NCBI GenBank assembly: GCA_902386085.1
Contig: CABMIA010000182.1
Coordinates: 1-16,648, forward strand
Reading direction: 5' to 3'
Length of the DNA stretch: 16,648 bases
DNA from: an uncultured archaeon
GTDB taxonomy: Archaea > Halobacteriota > Methanosarcinia > Methanosarcinales > Methanoperedenaceae
The notes under the pieces are model-generated. The model was not told the DNA's origin and did not search any database. It worked only from the letters and a program-made list of their open reading frames with translations. The position numbers and the translations under genes are program-made. The stretch's first letter is position 1. Each line of letters opens with the position of its first letter. This document shows positions 1 through 6,833 of this stretch, one piece after another.

Positions 1-1
1 A

Positions 2-559
2 TTGAGCCTTAACGGGCAAACATACAGTTCAACGGTAGGTGAGAACCTCATAGTCCTGAAGCAACTACCCCCAATGAGCAAGATACTTATTCGGATGGTA
101 GAGGACTTCCAGGCCGAAGAAGATCCTGCTGCAAACAATACCGCAGAGCTTGTCAAGATGCTGGATATGCTAAAAAATGTTCCCTCGAATGAAGATTTTA
201 TTAAATCGCTTGGCAGCAAAATGGGCAAAAAATTAATAGAAAATTATGAAAAAGACAAAAAAATAAACATCTGGGACTCAAACACTTTTGTAAAGTATAT
301 GGAGGAGATGAGCGTGATTCTAAAACAGGTCTCCAATTGGTCAGTAGTCAGCGAAAATGTAATTTATGGCAAAATCACAGCCTGTCCGCTGGTGAAAGGT
401 GATGCACTTAACGCCGCAAATTGTACTTTTATTAAGGGGTTGTACGATGAATGGATAACACATGCGTTCGGTGAACAGATAGAAAGAGTTCATTCGATGT
501 CGAAAACCATCGCCTCAGGAAATGATTTTTGTGAAATTTATGTTGCTTTTAAATTATGA
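2..559 (+). CDS. V4R/MetOD1-like cysteine-containing domain protein (5' end probably cut)
   Basis: The frame is open from the second base, and its first codon is TTG at the window edge, so the true start is probably upstream; 185 codons are visible. I do not recognise the family with certainty. The C-terminal half has a CPL motif (C128), then C141, a glycine/aromatic stretch (GLYDEW) and an ending around ASGNDFCEIYVAF (C177). This spacing of Cys residues before a final beta strand resembles the V4R (4-vinyl reductase) and methanogen output domain 1 families, which bind small ligands or metals in archaeal regulators. The N-terminal half is helical with no clear motif. No membrane segment or signal peptide is seen. 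It lies 34 nt upstream of a sensor kinase on the same strand, so a sensing or output role in that cassette is likely but inferred. It could also be a stand-alone ligand-binding protein. Confidence 0.6.
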   Translation: MSLNGQTYSSTVGENLIVLKQLPPMSKILIRMVEDFQAEEDPAANNTAELVKMLDMLKNVPSNEDFIKSLGSKMGKKLIENYEKDKKINIWDSNTFVKYMEEMSVILKQVSNWSVVSENVIYGKITACPLVKGDALNAANCTFIKGLYDEWITHAFGEQIERVHSMSKTIASGNDFCEIYVAFKL

Positions 560-593
560 CTAATTCCAAGTTAATTGAAAAGATGTGAACTAA

Positions 594-2396
594 ATGATCA
601 AAATAAATCATGCTTTAAAAGTACTATTAATCGTTGTAACGATGGTCTTCCTGGGGCAGTTTCTTGAGTCGTATAAGTTAGGCTCAGCCTTTGTGAGTGA
701 CTATTTCGAGGTCGCAACAGAACTTTTGCCTCTTGTTCTTTCCTTTTCTATCTTTGCAATAAACTGGTTTGCATACGGCAAAAGCCGGGATAACCATTCT
801 CTTTTCCTTGGAGTAACCTTTTTCGTCGTAGGTATTCTTGATCTTTTCCATATGCTTTCTTATCCATACATGCCGGATTTCATAACAAAGAACTCCTTAC
901 AGAAAGCCGAAGCTTTCTGGATCGAGGCACGTATTATTTCCGTATTTTTATTACTTATAAGTGTATATATTTATAAAGATACATTTCCAAATATAATTAA
1001 TAAACCAATCCTCTATTTCTCTGCTATCAGCCTGGCGATAATATCTATGATGACCATGTTCCTATTTCCAGGCTATTTGCCTCAAATGTTGAATCCGGAT
1101 GAAAGTATCTCCAGCACAGGGATAATTCTATTGCTTATTACCGGATTGGTTTTCATCTGGACGATCTACCTCTATACAATAAAACTACAGAGAACTGGAC
1201 AAAAAAGTATCATTTGTCTCATATACGGCTTTATTTTACTATTAACGAGCAATTCTATTTATCTTTATTATGATTACTCAGGACATTTGCTTAAGGCCGC
1301 TGGTTTATATTTTGTGTATCTTGCCATGTTCAAGTCATCCATCGAACAACCCTATGGCAAACTGGCCGATACCGAGCACAAACTGCGTGACGTAGCTGAA
1401 AAAAATTATAGAAACTTGTTTGACAATGCCAATGATGCAATCATAATAACCGATCTTGAAGACATGATTACTTCATGGAACCGGAGTGCTGAGAAAATCT
1501 TCGGGTGGAATACCGAAGAGGTAATAGGAAAAAAACTTTCACAATTGATCGTCCCTCCCCATCTTGTTGATGGCAGGGAACAGATTAAAAATAACGTTCT
1601 ATCAGGTCATGGAGTCACAGGATTTGATGCGGTCTTATTGCGCAAGGATGGTAGCCCGATAGATGTAAGTATGACAATTTCTATTCTCCAGGATTCGGAC
1701 CAGAATATCATAGGGCTTTCCAGTATAATCAGGGATATAACCGAGCGCAAGAAGGCAGAAGAGCAGATCAGATCGTCCCTTGCCGAAAAAGAGGTGCTTT
1801 TGAGGGAGATACATCACAGGGTCAAGAATAATATGCAGATCATTTCCAGCCTGTTGAGCCTCCAGTCGGAGTTTAGCAAGGATAGTACTTTCATTGAGAT
1901 GTTTAAGGAGAGCAGGAACAGGATTACATCGATGGCCCTTATTCATGAAAAGCTGTATCAATCCCAGAATTTCACAAAAATCGATATCAATGGATATATA
2001 AAGGATCTGGTGAACGGCCTGTTTCAGTCGTACGGTATCAGTACAAGCAAAATCGCACTGAATTTACAAGTAGAGGATGTCCCTATCGGCATCGATTCTG
2101 CCATTCCGTGCGGATTGGTCATTAACGAACTTGTTACTAATTCCATGAAATACGCATTTCCGGGCGATAAAAGGGGCGAACTAAAAATAATACTCCACTC
2201 CATCGGTGATAATATGATCGAACTTGTGGTAAGCGATGACGGGGTCGGGATTCCGAAGGATATGGATCTCCATAATGTGAAATCGCTCGGGTTACACCTC
2301 GTTACGATCTTATCGGAAAATCAATTACAGGGGGAAATTCATCTTAACCTGGATAAAGGGACCGAATTTCGAATTAAATTCAGAGGTGTGAAATAA
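594..2396 (+). CDS. MASE3-PAS sensor histidine kinase (HisKA_2 type)
   Basis: A membrane sensor kinase of 600 residues. Residues about 8-250 form a multi-pass membrane region with the DLFHMLSYP and WIEARI signatures of the MASE3 sensory domain, whose ligand is unknown. A PAS domain follows at about 272-390 (YRNLFDNANDAIIITD, FGWNTEEVIGK, IIRDITERKKAEE). The HisKA_2 phospho-acceptor region is LLREIHHRVKNNMQ, with H407 as the likely phosphorylated histidine. The ATPase domain shows an N box (NELVTNSMKYAFPG, N516 region), a G1 box (DDGVGIP, D548-P554) and a G2-like SLGLHL. All catalytic elements look intact. ATG 594 was chosen because it opens the first membrane helix; no strong ribosome site is visible. 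The stop and the next start share one base (TAATG), so it is almost certainly co-transcribed with the response regulator at 2396, its presumed partner. The signal it senses cannot be read from the sequence. Confidence 0.92.
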   Translation: MIKINHALKVLLIVVTMVFLGQFLESYKLGSAFVSDYFEVATELLPLVLSFSIFAINWFAYGKSRDNHSLFLGVTFFVVGILDLFHMLSYPYMPDFITKNSLQKAEAFWIEARIISVFLLLISVYIYKDTFPNIINKPILYFSAISLAIISMMTMFLFPGYLPQMLNPDESISSTGIILLLITGLVFIWTIYLYTIKLQRTGQKSIICLIYGFILLLTSNSIYLYYDYSGHLLKAAGLYFVYLAMFKSSIEQPYGKLADTEHKLRDVAEKNYRNLFDNANDAIIITDLEDMITSWNRSAEKIFGWNTEEVIGKKLSQLIVPPHLVDGREQIKNNVLSGHGVTGFDAVLLRKDGSPIDVSMTISILQDSDQNIIGLSSIIRDITERKKAEEQIRSSLAEKEVLLREIHHRVKNNMQIISSLLSLQSEFSKDSTFIEMFKESRNRITSMALIHEKLYQSQNFTKIDINGYIKDLVNGLFQSYGISTSKIALNLQVEDVPIGIDSAIPCGLVINELVTNSMKYAFPGDKRGELKIILHSIGDNMIELVVSDDGVGIPKDMDLHNVKSLGLHLVTILSENQLQGEIHLNLDKGTEFRIKFRGVK

Positions 2397-3118
2397 TGGC
2401 AGGAATTCAGATAATGATCGTTGAAGATGAAGTTATTGTTGCCGAGGACATAAAAAGGAGCCTGCAGAACCTGGGATATAAAATTCCTTCAGTGGTGCCT
2501 TCCGGGGAAGCTGCTATAAAAAAGGTAACTGAAATTAAACCTGATTTAGTGCTGATGGATATTATGTTGCAGGGTAATATAGACGGGATTGAAGCTGCAA
2601 GCTCAATACGCTCTAATTTTGACATTCCAGTGGTTTATCTCACTGCTTATTCTGATGAAAAGATCCTGGAAAGGGCTAAAATAACCGAACCTTTCGGATA
2701 TATCATCAAACCATTCAAAGAGCGTGAATTACAGATTAATATTGAGATAGATTTATATAAACATAAGATCGAGAAGAAATTGAAAGAGAGCAGGGAGTGG
2801 TACAAGATAACGCTTAAAAGCATAAGTGATGCAGTGATTGCTACTGACCCGGAAGCGCGGGTGTTATTCATGAACCCGGTCGCCCAGTTAATGACCGGGT
2901 GGAACATGGAAGAAGCGAAAGGAATGCCGTTGAAGGATGTTTTCAATATAGTAAGCGAAAAAAATGATGATAATGTGAACAAGACAGTATTGATAAGTAA
3001 AAACAAAGTAAAAACACCCCTCGATAGCAGTACGGACACTATCAAAGACGGCAGGGGGAATATTGTTGGGATTGTCCTGGTATTTCGCAAAATTACCGGC
3101 ACTAAAACTGCCGTATAA
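2396..3118 (+). CDS. REC-PAS response regulator without DNA-binding domain
   Basis: A cytoplasmic two-component receiver of 240 residues. REC occupies about residues 4-120. It has the acidic pocket E10-D11, phospho-acceptor D55 in LVLMDIML, T83 in VVYLTAY and K105 in the YIIKPF motif, so it should be phosphorylatable. A short coiled linker (KHKIEKKLKESREWYK) leads into a PAS domain at about 130-235 (SISDAVIATDPEARVLFMNPVAQLMTGW). No helix-turn-helix, GGDEF or kinase module follows, so output is probably by protein contact or PAS ligand binding rather than direct DNA binding. It overlaps the kinase stop codon by one base. Its own stop lies 2 nt from the stop of the convergent queH-like gene, so there is no room for an intergenic terminator. 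REC-PAS proteins of this layout are common in Methanosarcinales-type archaea (family knowledge); the partner kinase is inferred from adjacency. Confidence 0.9.
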   Translation: MAGIQIMIVEDEVIVAEDIKRSLQNLGYKIPSVVPSGEAAIKKVTEIKPDLVLMDIMLQGNIDGIEAASSIRSNFDIPVVYLTAYSDEKILERAKITEPFGYIIKPFKERELQINIEIDLYKHKIEKKLKESREWYKITLKSISDAVIATDPEARVLFMNPVAQLMTGWNMEEAKGMPLKDVFNIVSEKNDDNVNKTVLISKNKVKTPLDSSTDTIKDGRGNIVGIVLVFRKITGTKTAV

Positions 3119-3120
3119 AG

Positions 3121-3651
3121 CTATTCTGGTTTGAAATACCGTTCTTTTTCGCTGAAAATGCATCCACAGTATTTCTGCATGTAAAGGCCAAGACCCCTTG
3201 CGATTTCACGCGATTCCCTGTAGCCTTTCCTGAAATCCTCATAAAAGAACGCAATGCCATATTCATCTGCTAATTTTTTGCCCACTTCTGCTATCATTTC
3301 GTGTTTCTGGTATGGTGAGATCAAAAGCGTAGTCGTGAAAGCTTCAAATCCCAGTATGTGCGCCTGTTTTACCGCTTCCGTGAGCCTGTAAGTATAACAG
3401 AACCTGCACCTGTCTTCGGAATCCAGCGACCCGCGAAGGTATTTCTCCAGATCATAGTCATTTCTATAAATAACCCGTGTTCCTTTAATTTCTGCATATT
3501 TTTCAAGCGTTTCCATTCGGTTCTTGTACTCCGAATAAGGGTGTATGTTCGGATTATAAAAAAACCCTGTAATATCATGGCCTTCCTCAATTAAAAATTT
3601 GTGCGGATATGTGAAACATGGCGCGCAGCAGATATGCACAAGAATTCTCAT
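3121..3651 (-). CDS. queH: QueH-type epoxyqueuosine reductase (DUF208 family)
   Basis: 176 residues. QueH is the non-cobalamin enzyme that reduces epoxyqueuosine to queuosine in tRNA, using an Fe-S cluster and a nearby metal. Signatures seen: an N-terminal HICCAPC (C8, C9, C12), FFYNPNIHPYSEY, DRCRFCYTYR, LLISPYQKH and a C-terminal YCGC pair. These are the expected cysteine sets of the family. Length is normal. The frame is open 18 codons further upstream, but ATG 3651 puts the CCAPC motif at the usual distance from the N-terminus, and a TTTAAA box lies 27 nt before it, fitting a leaderless transcript. The gene is convergent with the response regulator and has no queuosine-pathway neighbours here. 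The fold is confident. The substrate in an archaeon is less so, because archaea normally make archaeosine rather than queuosine. Confidence 0.87.
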   Translation of the reverse strand: MRILVHICCAPCFTYPHKFLIEEGHDITGFFYNPNIHPYSEYKNRMETLEKYAEIKGTRVIYRNDYDLEKYLRGSLDSEDRCRFCYTYRLTEAVKQAHILGFEAFTTTLLISPYQKHEMIAEVGKKLADEYGIAFFYEDFRKGYRESREIARGLGLYMQKYCGCIFSEKERYFKPE

Positions 3652-3674
3652 ATTTCTAATTATAGGTGGCAAGT

Positions 3675-3682
3675 CTTTAAAG
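3675..3682 (-). promoter_or_regulatory. TATA-like box for queH-like gene
   Basis: The self-complementary CTTTAAAG has its centre 27 nt upstream of ATG 3651 on the minus strand, the distance expected when an archaeal TATA box drives a leaderless mRNA. No Shine-Dalgarno sequence is present between box and start, which agrees with that reading. Confidence 0.45.
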
Positions 3683-3703
3683 TTTATGCGACTCGATACG
3701 GAC

Positions 3704-3736
3704 AAATAAAAAAATGGTAAACGCCCTGCATTTACC
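3704..3736 (-). terminator. Hairpin plus T-tract terminator after the lipoprotein gene
   Basis: Directly after the TGA at 3739-3737, the minus-strand transcript can fold GGTAAATGC against GCGTTTACC (one G-U wobble) around a 3-nt AGG loop, a 9-bp stem at 3736-3716. It is followed by A, seven Ts, A and three Ts (3715-3704). Archaea usually terminate on T-tracts alone; this copy has the full bacterial intrinsic-terminator layout. It ends the two-gene minus-strand unit 5007-3737 and shields the queH-like promoter just downstream. Confidence 0.7.
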
Positions 3737-4021
3737 TCAGATCGAATCTGATAAGGAAATATCCATATTCGAATCGTTAACGATCGAATCTATTGCCGCA
3801 ATGTCGCTTTCAGTCCCAAACGTGTCAGCGCCATTAGAAGAGGCTTCTGCGGGCGCACCGGATACCTGGGTCTGTGCAGGAGAGGCGGTCTGGGCAGGAG
3901 ATACCTTTGTCTCACTTTGGGGAACAATATTGGTTGATGTTTCGGTCTGTTTCTTTCCCACACAACCTAATACCGATGCTGCAACTACAAGCACCAGTAA
4001 TACTATATAGATACCCTTCAC
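3737..4021 (-). CDS. Small secreted lipoprotein of unknown function
   Basis: 94 residues from a GTG start. Residues 1-20 form a lipoprotein signal peptide ending in SVLGC, with C20 as the likely lipid-attached cysteine. The rest is a low-complexity Ser/Thr/Gln/Ala-rich stretch with a short tandem SPAQT repeat, then an acidic Asp/Ser/Ile tail. No domain is recognised. GTG 4021 is supported by a strong GGAGGAG ribosome site about 7 nt upstream, which lies inside the last codons of the preceding coiled-coil gene; only 2 nt separate the two genes, so translation is probably coupled. The product likely sits on the outer face of the cytoplasmic membrane, perhaps as a flexible tether or partner for the coiled-coil protein. 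The function is unknown. Confidence 0.75.
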   Translation of the reverse strand: MKGIYIVLLVLVVAASVLGCVGKKQTETSTNIVPQSETKVSPAQTASPAQTQVSGAPAEASSNGADTFGTESDIAAIDSIVNDSNMDISLSDSI

Positions 4022-4023
4022 CT

Positions 4024-5007
4024 TTACTCCTCCTTGATCGACTTTGGTATCACAGTAACGGTCACGGCCGTGTTCCCTGCGATCTTTCTGTTATCATTAC
4101 CGCTGTCTTCTGTCCGGCCGGCAGCATTGTTCCCGCCTGAAAGTGCCTTGAACTCCCTGAAGAAATCCTGCAATCGCCTGGTTGCTGTTCTCAATTTTTG
4201 GATCGTTTCTTTTTGTGCGTTCTCGGTCTGTGTCAGGAACGCCCTTGCATTATCAACGTCTGTCACTGTGCCGTCAGCGGCAAAACCGTTATGGCTTAAT
4301 AATGGGCCACTCGTTTGCATCTGGTTATCTTTTGCCTGGTTCACCTGGTTTCTGTAATTTGCAGCCTCCTCCTCAAGTTTCGCCGTATCCTTGCCCTCTG
4401 ATTTCAGTCGCTGGATCGCCGCATCGAGCTTGGTCGAGACATTGTCAGCTTTTGTGATGAAATTGCCTATTCTATGGTCAAGCAGCAACGCAAAATCATA
4501 GCGTGTTTCAAGCTTGGTTTTAACCCACAACGCGTTTAACTCTTTGTTAACTGCTTTAAACTCAGGGATTGTGTTAGCCTGCTGAACTTTTGGCCTTGTC
4601 TGCTCCAGTTGCGCCAACAAAGCATCGACATTGGCTGGAATATCGAATGAGGCAATCCCTTTGTTTTCCGGAAGTTCTGCCCTGTACTTCAGGATTTCGA
4701 GATGGGCAGCTATGTGATCTATTGCTTTTTCAAAATAGTCCCGGGCTTTGAGTTTCAGATCATCCCCTGACCTGTTATTTTTTGTATTGTTCAATTTCCT
4801 TAAAGCCTTTTCGAACTGCCCTTTTGAATTCTCGAAATCTAATTTCGTACGTTCGTAATTCTCCTTGTGTATCTTGTACTGTTCTTTATCTTTTTCGTAC
4901 TGTTCTCCGGGCGTTTGCTGGGCTGTCACGACTCCTGAGAACAGGCTCAATATAAACAATACCGCAACAAGCGACATTATTATATTTGGCCGCTGTTTAT
5001 TTTTCAT
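4024..5007 (-). CDS. Secreted coiled-coil protein of unknown function
   Basis: 327 residues. A signal peptide covers about residues 1-28, with likely cleavage after VVTA. The mature N-terminus has alternating charged/aromatic heptads (EQYEKDKEQYK, ENYERTKLDF, KGQFEKALRKL) that predict a coiled coil, followed by further long helices (LDAAIQRLKSEGKDTAKLEEEAANYR and similar). The C-terminal end after about residue 290 is Gly/Asn/Arg-rich and closes with a hydrophobic AVTVTVIP strand. No Cys, catalytic motif or C-terminal anchor is seen. ATG 5007 was preferred over an upstream in-frame start at 5034 because AAGGAGG (5021-5015) sits 7 nt before it. It is followed after 2 nt by a lipoprotein gene and faces a membrane regulator across a 200-nt AT-rich gap. 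The pair probably forms an envelope-associated complex (inference). No family is recognised. Confidence 0.8.
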   Translation of the reverse strand: MKNKQRPNIIMSLVAVLFILSLFSGVVTAQQTPGEQYEKDKEQYKIHKENYERTKLDFENSKGQFEKALRKLNNTKNNRSGDDLKLKARDYFEKAIDHIAAHLEILKYRAELPENKGIASFDIPANVDALLAQLEQTRPKVQQANTIPEFKAVNKELNALWVKTKLETRYDFALLLDHRIGNFITKADNVSTKLDAAIQRLKSEGKDTAKLEEEAANYRNQVNQAKDNQMQTSGPLLSHNGFAADGTVTDVDNARAFLTQTENAQKETIQKLRTATRRLQDFFREFKALSGGNNAAGRTEDSGNDNRKIAGNTAVTVTVIPKSIKEE

Positions 5008-5049
5008 TCTATTGCCTCCTTCTGTATTTATCAATCCCGTGTGCCGGTG

Positions 5050-5063
5050 ATTGGTTACCCAAT
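5050..5063. promoter_or_regulatory. Inverted repeat near the start of the coiled-coil protein transcript
   Basis: ATTGG-TTAC-CCAAT is a 5-bp-arm inverted repeat. It lies about 25 nt downstream of the TATATTTAT box at 5090-5082 (minus strand), so close to the expected transcription start for the 5007-3737 unit. The location fits a repressor site or a small 5' UTR hairpin. It is short and could be chance. Confidence 0.3.
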
Positions 5064-5081
5064 AGTATAATGGCTGAATAG

Positions 5082-5090
5082 ATAAATATA
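5082..5090 (-). promoter_or_regulatory. TATA-like box for the coiled-coil/lipoprotein unit
   Basis: The minus-strand sequence TATATTTAT is the best archaeal TATA match upstream of ATG 5007. It predicts transcription start near 5060 and a 5' leader of about 50 nt, which would include the GGAGG ribosome site, consistent with a leadered transcript. Confidence 0.4.
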
Positions 5091-5117
5091 CTTTTATGTG
5101 ATAAAAAAATTAAGCTC

Positions 5118-5144
5118 TTACAAGCTTTTTAATTCTTTACAAGC
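5118..5144. repeat. Direct repeat TTACAAGC in divergent promoter region
   Basis: TTACAAGC occurs at 5118-5125 and again at 5137-5144, 19 bp apart, each followed by a TTT-rich run. The copies lie between the two divergent promoters (TATA-like boxes at 5082-5090 and 5178-5185), a typical position for a shared regulator. The 200-nt gap 5008-5207 is otherwise very AT-rich and holds no gene. Confidence 0.35.
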
Positions 5145-5177
5145 CTTTATAAATGTCTTTTTTACTTTATAATAAAC

Positions 5178-5185
5178 TATTTATA
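5178..5185 (+). promoter_or_regulatory. TATA-like box for the membrane regulator gene
   Basis: TATTTATA has its centre 26 nt upstream of GTG 5208, so transcription should begin at or within a few nt of the start codon. This supports a leaderless mRNA and the GTG start. An ATG two bases earlier (5206) is in another frame and stops after seven codons. Confidence 0.55.
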
Positions 5186-5207
5186 CCATATTTTAAAATT
5201 AGAACAT

Positions 5208-5960
5208 GTGTACACAAAGAGACGCATAATCCTGATGATATTTCTTATGGCCAGTCTCATTGCCAGTGCGCAGGCAGCAAAAGTGTACGGCACTGTTTAT
5301 GAATGGTCTGATCTCGAAAAGCCCCTTAAGAATGTGATAGTGGAGGTGGAAGCAAATTCCTCAATGGCACAGTACAACGTTTCAACGACGGGTACATACT
5401 TATTTGCTCTTTCTCCGGGGAATTATTCGATCAAGGCCAAATATTTCAGTAATAATATCCTCGAATATACAGGTGAAGAGAAAATCCGGATAAACAGGGT
5501 AGATGATTTGATCAACATAGATATCCTTCTTTTTCCACCTCTGGATTCAGAACGCGAGTACATTGGCGATATAAACCTGACAGGCGAGATTGATGTGAAA
5601 AATGAAAATTTATACAGCTACGTTATACCCGTCTTTATCATCTTGTTTTTGGTTTTATTTGCTTTTTACTGGAGCAGGAAGAAAAAAACCAGCAGAAAAG
5701 AGCCAATCACACATGAGAACCCGGTGCATCCGGCCGAGATATCTGATATCGGAAAAGAGGAACTTCCTTCTGACCTTAAAGAACTCTACGATATAATACT
5801 GAAAACGGGCGGGAGAATTACCCAGAAGGAATTAAGGAAAAAATTACCTTACTCCGAGGCAAAGGTCAGCCTTATGCTGGATGACTTGGAAGAGAGGGGA
5901 TTAATCAAAAAGATAAAAAAAGGGAGAGCTAATATAATACTCGCTGGAAAATCAAACTAA
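5208..5960 (+). CDS. Membrane-anchored winged-helix regulator (COG2512 type)
   Basis: 250 residues from a leaderless GTG. Order: signal peptide about 1-23 (ending ASAQAA); an extracellular beta-sandwich about 24-100 of the carboxypeptidase-regulatory-like kind (VYGTVYEWSDLEKPLKNVIVEV, GTYLFALSPGNYSIKA); a linker with NLTG; a single membrane helix about 142-162 (VIPVFIILFLVLFAFYW) with a basic RKKKTSRK stop-transfer; and a cytoplasmic winged helix about 185-248 (LYDIILKTGGRITQKELRKK, KVSLMLDDLEERGLIKKIKKGR). This layout matches predicted membrane-associated transcriptional regulators of archaea (COG2512). It could sense something outside the membrane and bind DNA inside. The divergent coiled-coil/lipoprotein genes are the obvious candidate targets (inference). 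A hairpin/T-tract terminator follows its stop. Confidence 0.85.
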   Translation: MYTKRRIILMIFLMASLIASAQAAKVYGTVYEWSDLEKPLKNVIVEVEANSSMAQYNVSTTGTYLFALSPGNYSIKAKYFSNNILEYTGEEKIRINRVDDLINIDILLFPPLDSEREYIGDINLTGEIDVKNENLYSYVIPVFIILFLVLFAFYWSRKKKTSRKEPITHENPVHPAEISDIGKEELPSDLKELYDIILKTGGRITQKELRKKLPYSEAKVSLMLDDLEERGLIKKIKKGRANIILAGKSN

Positions 5961-6006
5961 TCCATTTCCATTAGCGAGATAAGAAAAAGTGTTTATAGTT
6001 TTTTAT
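5940..6006 (+). terminator. Probable terminator after the membrane regulator gene
   Basis: CTCGCT and GGAAA (5940-5950) can pair with TTTCC (5965-5969) and AGCGAG (5973-5978), with a 3-nt bulge and a 14-nt loop; the stem overlaps the TAA stop at 5958-5960. A T-rich run including TTTTTT follows (5991-6004). On the minus strand, the A-run at 5983-5987 gives a T-tract that could also end hisA transcription. The rest of the 77-nt gap holds nothing else visible. Confidence 0.45.
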
Positions 6007-6037
6007 GTATTAAACAATCAAAAGCCAATCCCCGTTA

Positions 6038-6760
6038 CTAACTTTCTTCCAACTTCAGCGCATCCTGCAGCGTGAAATTCCCTACATACAGGGCCGCCCC
6101 GATCACAACCCCTTTTGCCCCGGTTTTTTTGATCACTTCGATATCCGAAAGTGTTGTGATGCCGCCCGAAGCTATCACAGGGATATTAAGTGCGCCTGCA
6201 AGTTCCTCAGTTGGCCCAGGATTTACACCCTTAAGCAACCCTTCTGTGTTTATGTCTGTGAAAAGAATGCTTCCTGCCCCGAGTTCCTCGAATTTCTTTG
6301 CAAGCCCGGCGGGTGTATAAACCGAGCTCTTTGCCCAGCCGTGTGTTGTTACCCTCCCGTTTTTTGAATCCAGTGCAACCATTATGCGCTCGCTCCCGAA
6401 TTCATGGGTCAGCTCCTCTACAAGAGAAGGATTATTTACAGCAGCAGTTCCGAGAATCACCCTATCCACGCCGATGTTCAGGAGCTCTGCTGCATCGTTT
6501 TTTGATCTTATCCCTCCTCCGGCCTGCGTCTCGACATCGAAGTTCTTTGCTATTGCCTCTATTATGGAACTGTTCATCCGTTCCCCCTCTATAGCGCCGT
6601 CAAGGTCGATGAGATGAAGCACGCTCGCACCTTCCCGGACCCAGCGCGCGGCAATGCCCAGTGGATCGTTCAGGGATACGCGCTCTGTGCCCGGGATGCC
6701 CTGGACAAGGGAAACGCATTTTTTGTTTTTCAGATCGATTGCGGGGATTACTTTGAACAT
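6038..6760 (-). CDS. hisA: Phosphoribosylformimino-AICAR-ribotide isomerase (HisA)
   Basis: 240 residues, the usual HisA length. This TIM-barrel enzyme carries out the Amadori isomerisation of ProFAR to PRFAR, the fourth step of histidine synthesis, in the cytoplasm. Signatures: VIPAIDLK with catalytic Asp D9, LIDLDGA, the phosphate-binding QAGGGIR, LGTAAVNNP, VALDSKNGRV with the second catalytic Asp D131, FTDINTEGLLKG and the second phosphate loop ASGGITTLSD. The closely related PriA (with TrpF activity) and HisF are less likely given IDLDGA and the spacing. ATG 6760 opens directly on the first beta strand. There is no Shine-Dalgarno sequence. TATA-like candidates lie at about 6773-6782 and 6798-6806, but neither spacing is ideal. 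It stands alone with no other his gene visible, and follows the cytochrome/methyltransferase operon on the same strand after 73 nt. Confidence 0.95.
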   Translation of the reverse strand: MFKVIPAIDLKNKKCVSLVQGIPGTERVSLNDPLGIAARWVREGASVLHLIDLDGAIEGERMNSSIIEAIAKNFDVETQAGGGIRSKNDAAELLNIGVDRVILGTAAVNNPSLVEELTHEFGSERIMVALDSKNGRVTTHGWAKSSVYTPAGLAKKFEELGAGSILFTDINTEGLLKGVNPGPTEELAGALNIPVIASGGITTLSDIEVIKKTGAKGVVIGAALYVGNFTLQDALKLEES

Positions 6761-6833
6761 ATGGTATTTTTTGTATTATAGGATGGAATATGCTAAACAG
6801 TTATATCAGCTTACCGTCAATTTTAGCAATTGT

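Noticed and set aside
2647..3163. Two overlapping minus-strand open frames opposite the response regulator
   Set aside because: They are shadows of the REC-PAS gene and the 3' end of the queH-like gene, with no ribosome site, domain or plausible product.
3714..4140. Plus-strand frames over the lipoprotein and coiled-coil genes
   Set aside because: The minus-strand genes have strong ribosome sites, signal peptides and a terminator; the plus frames have none of these.
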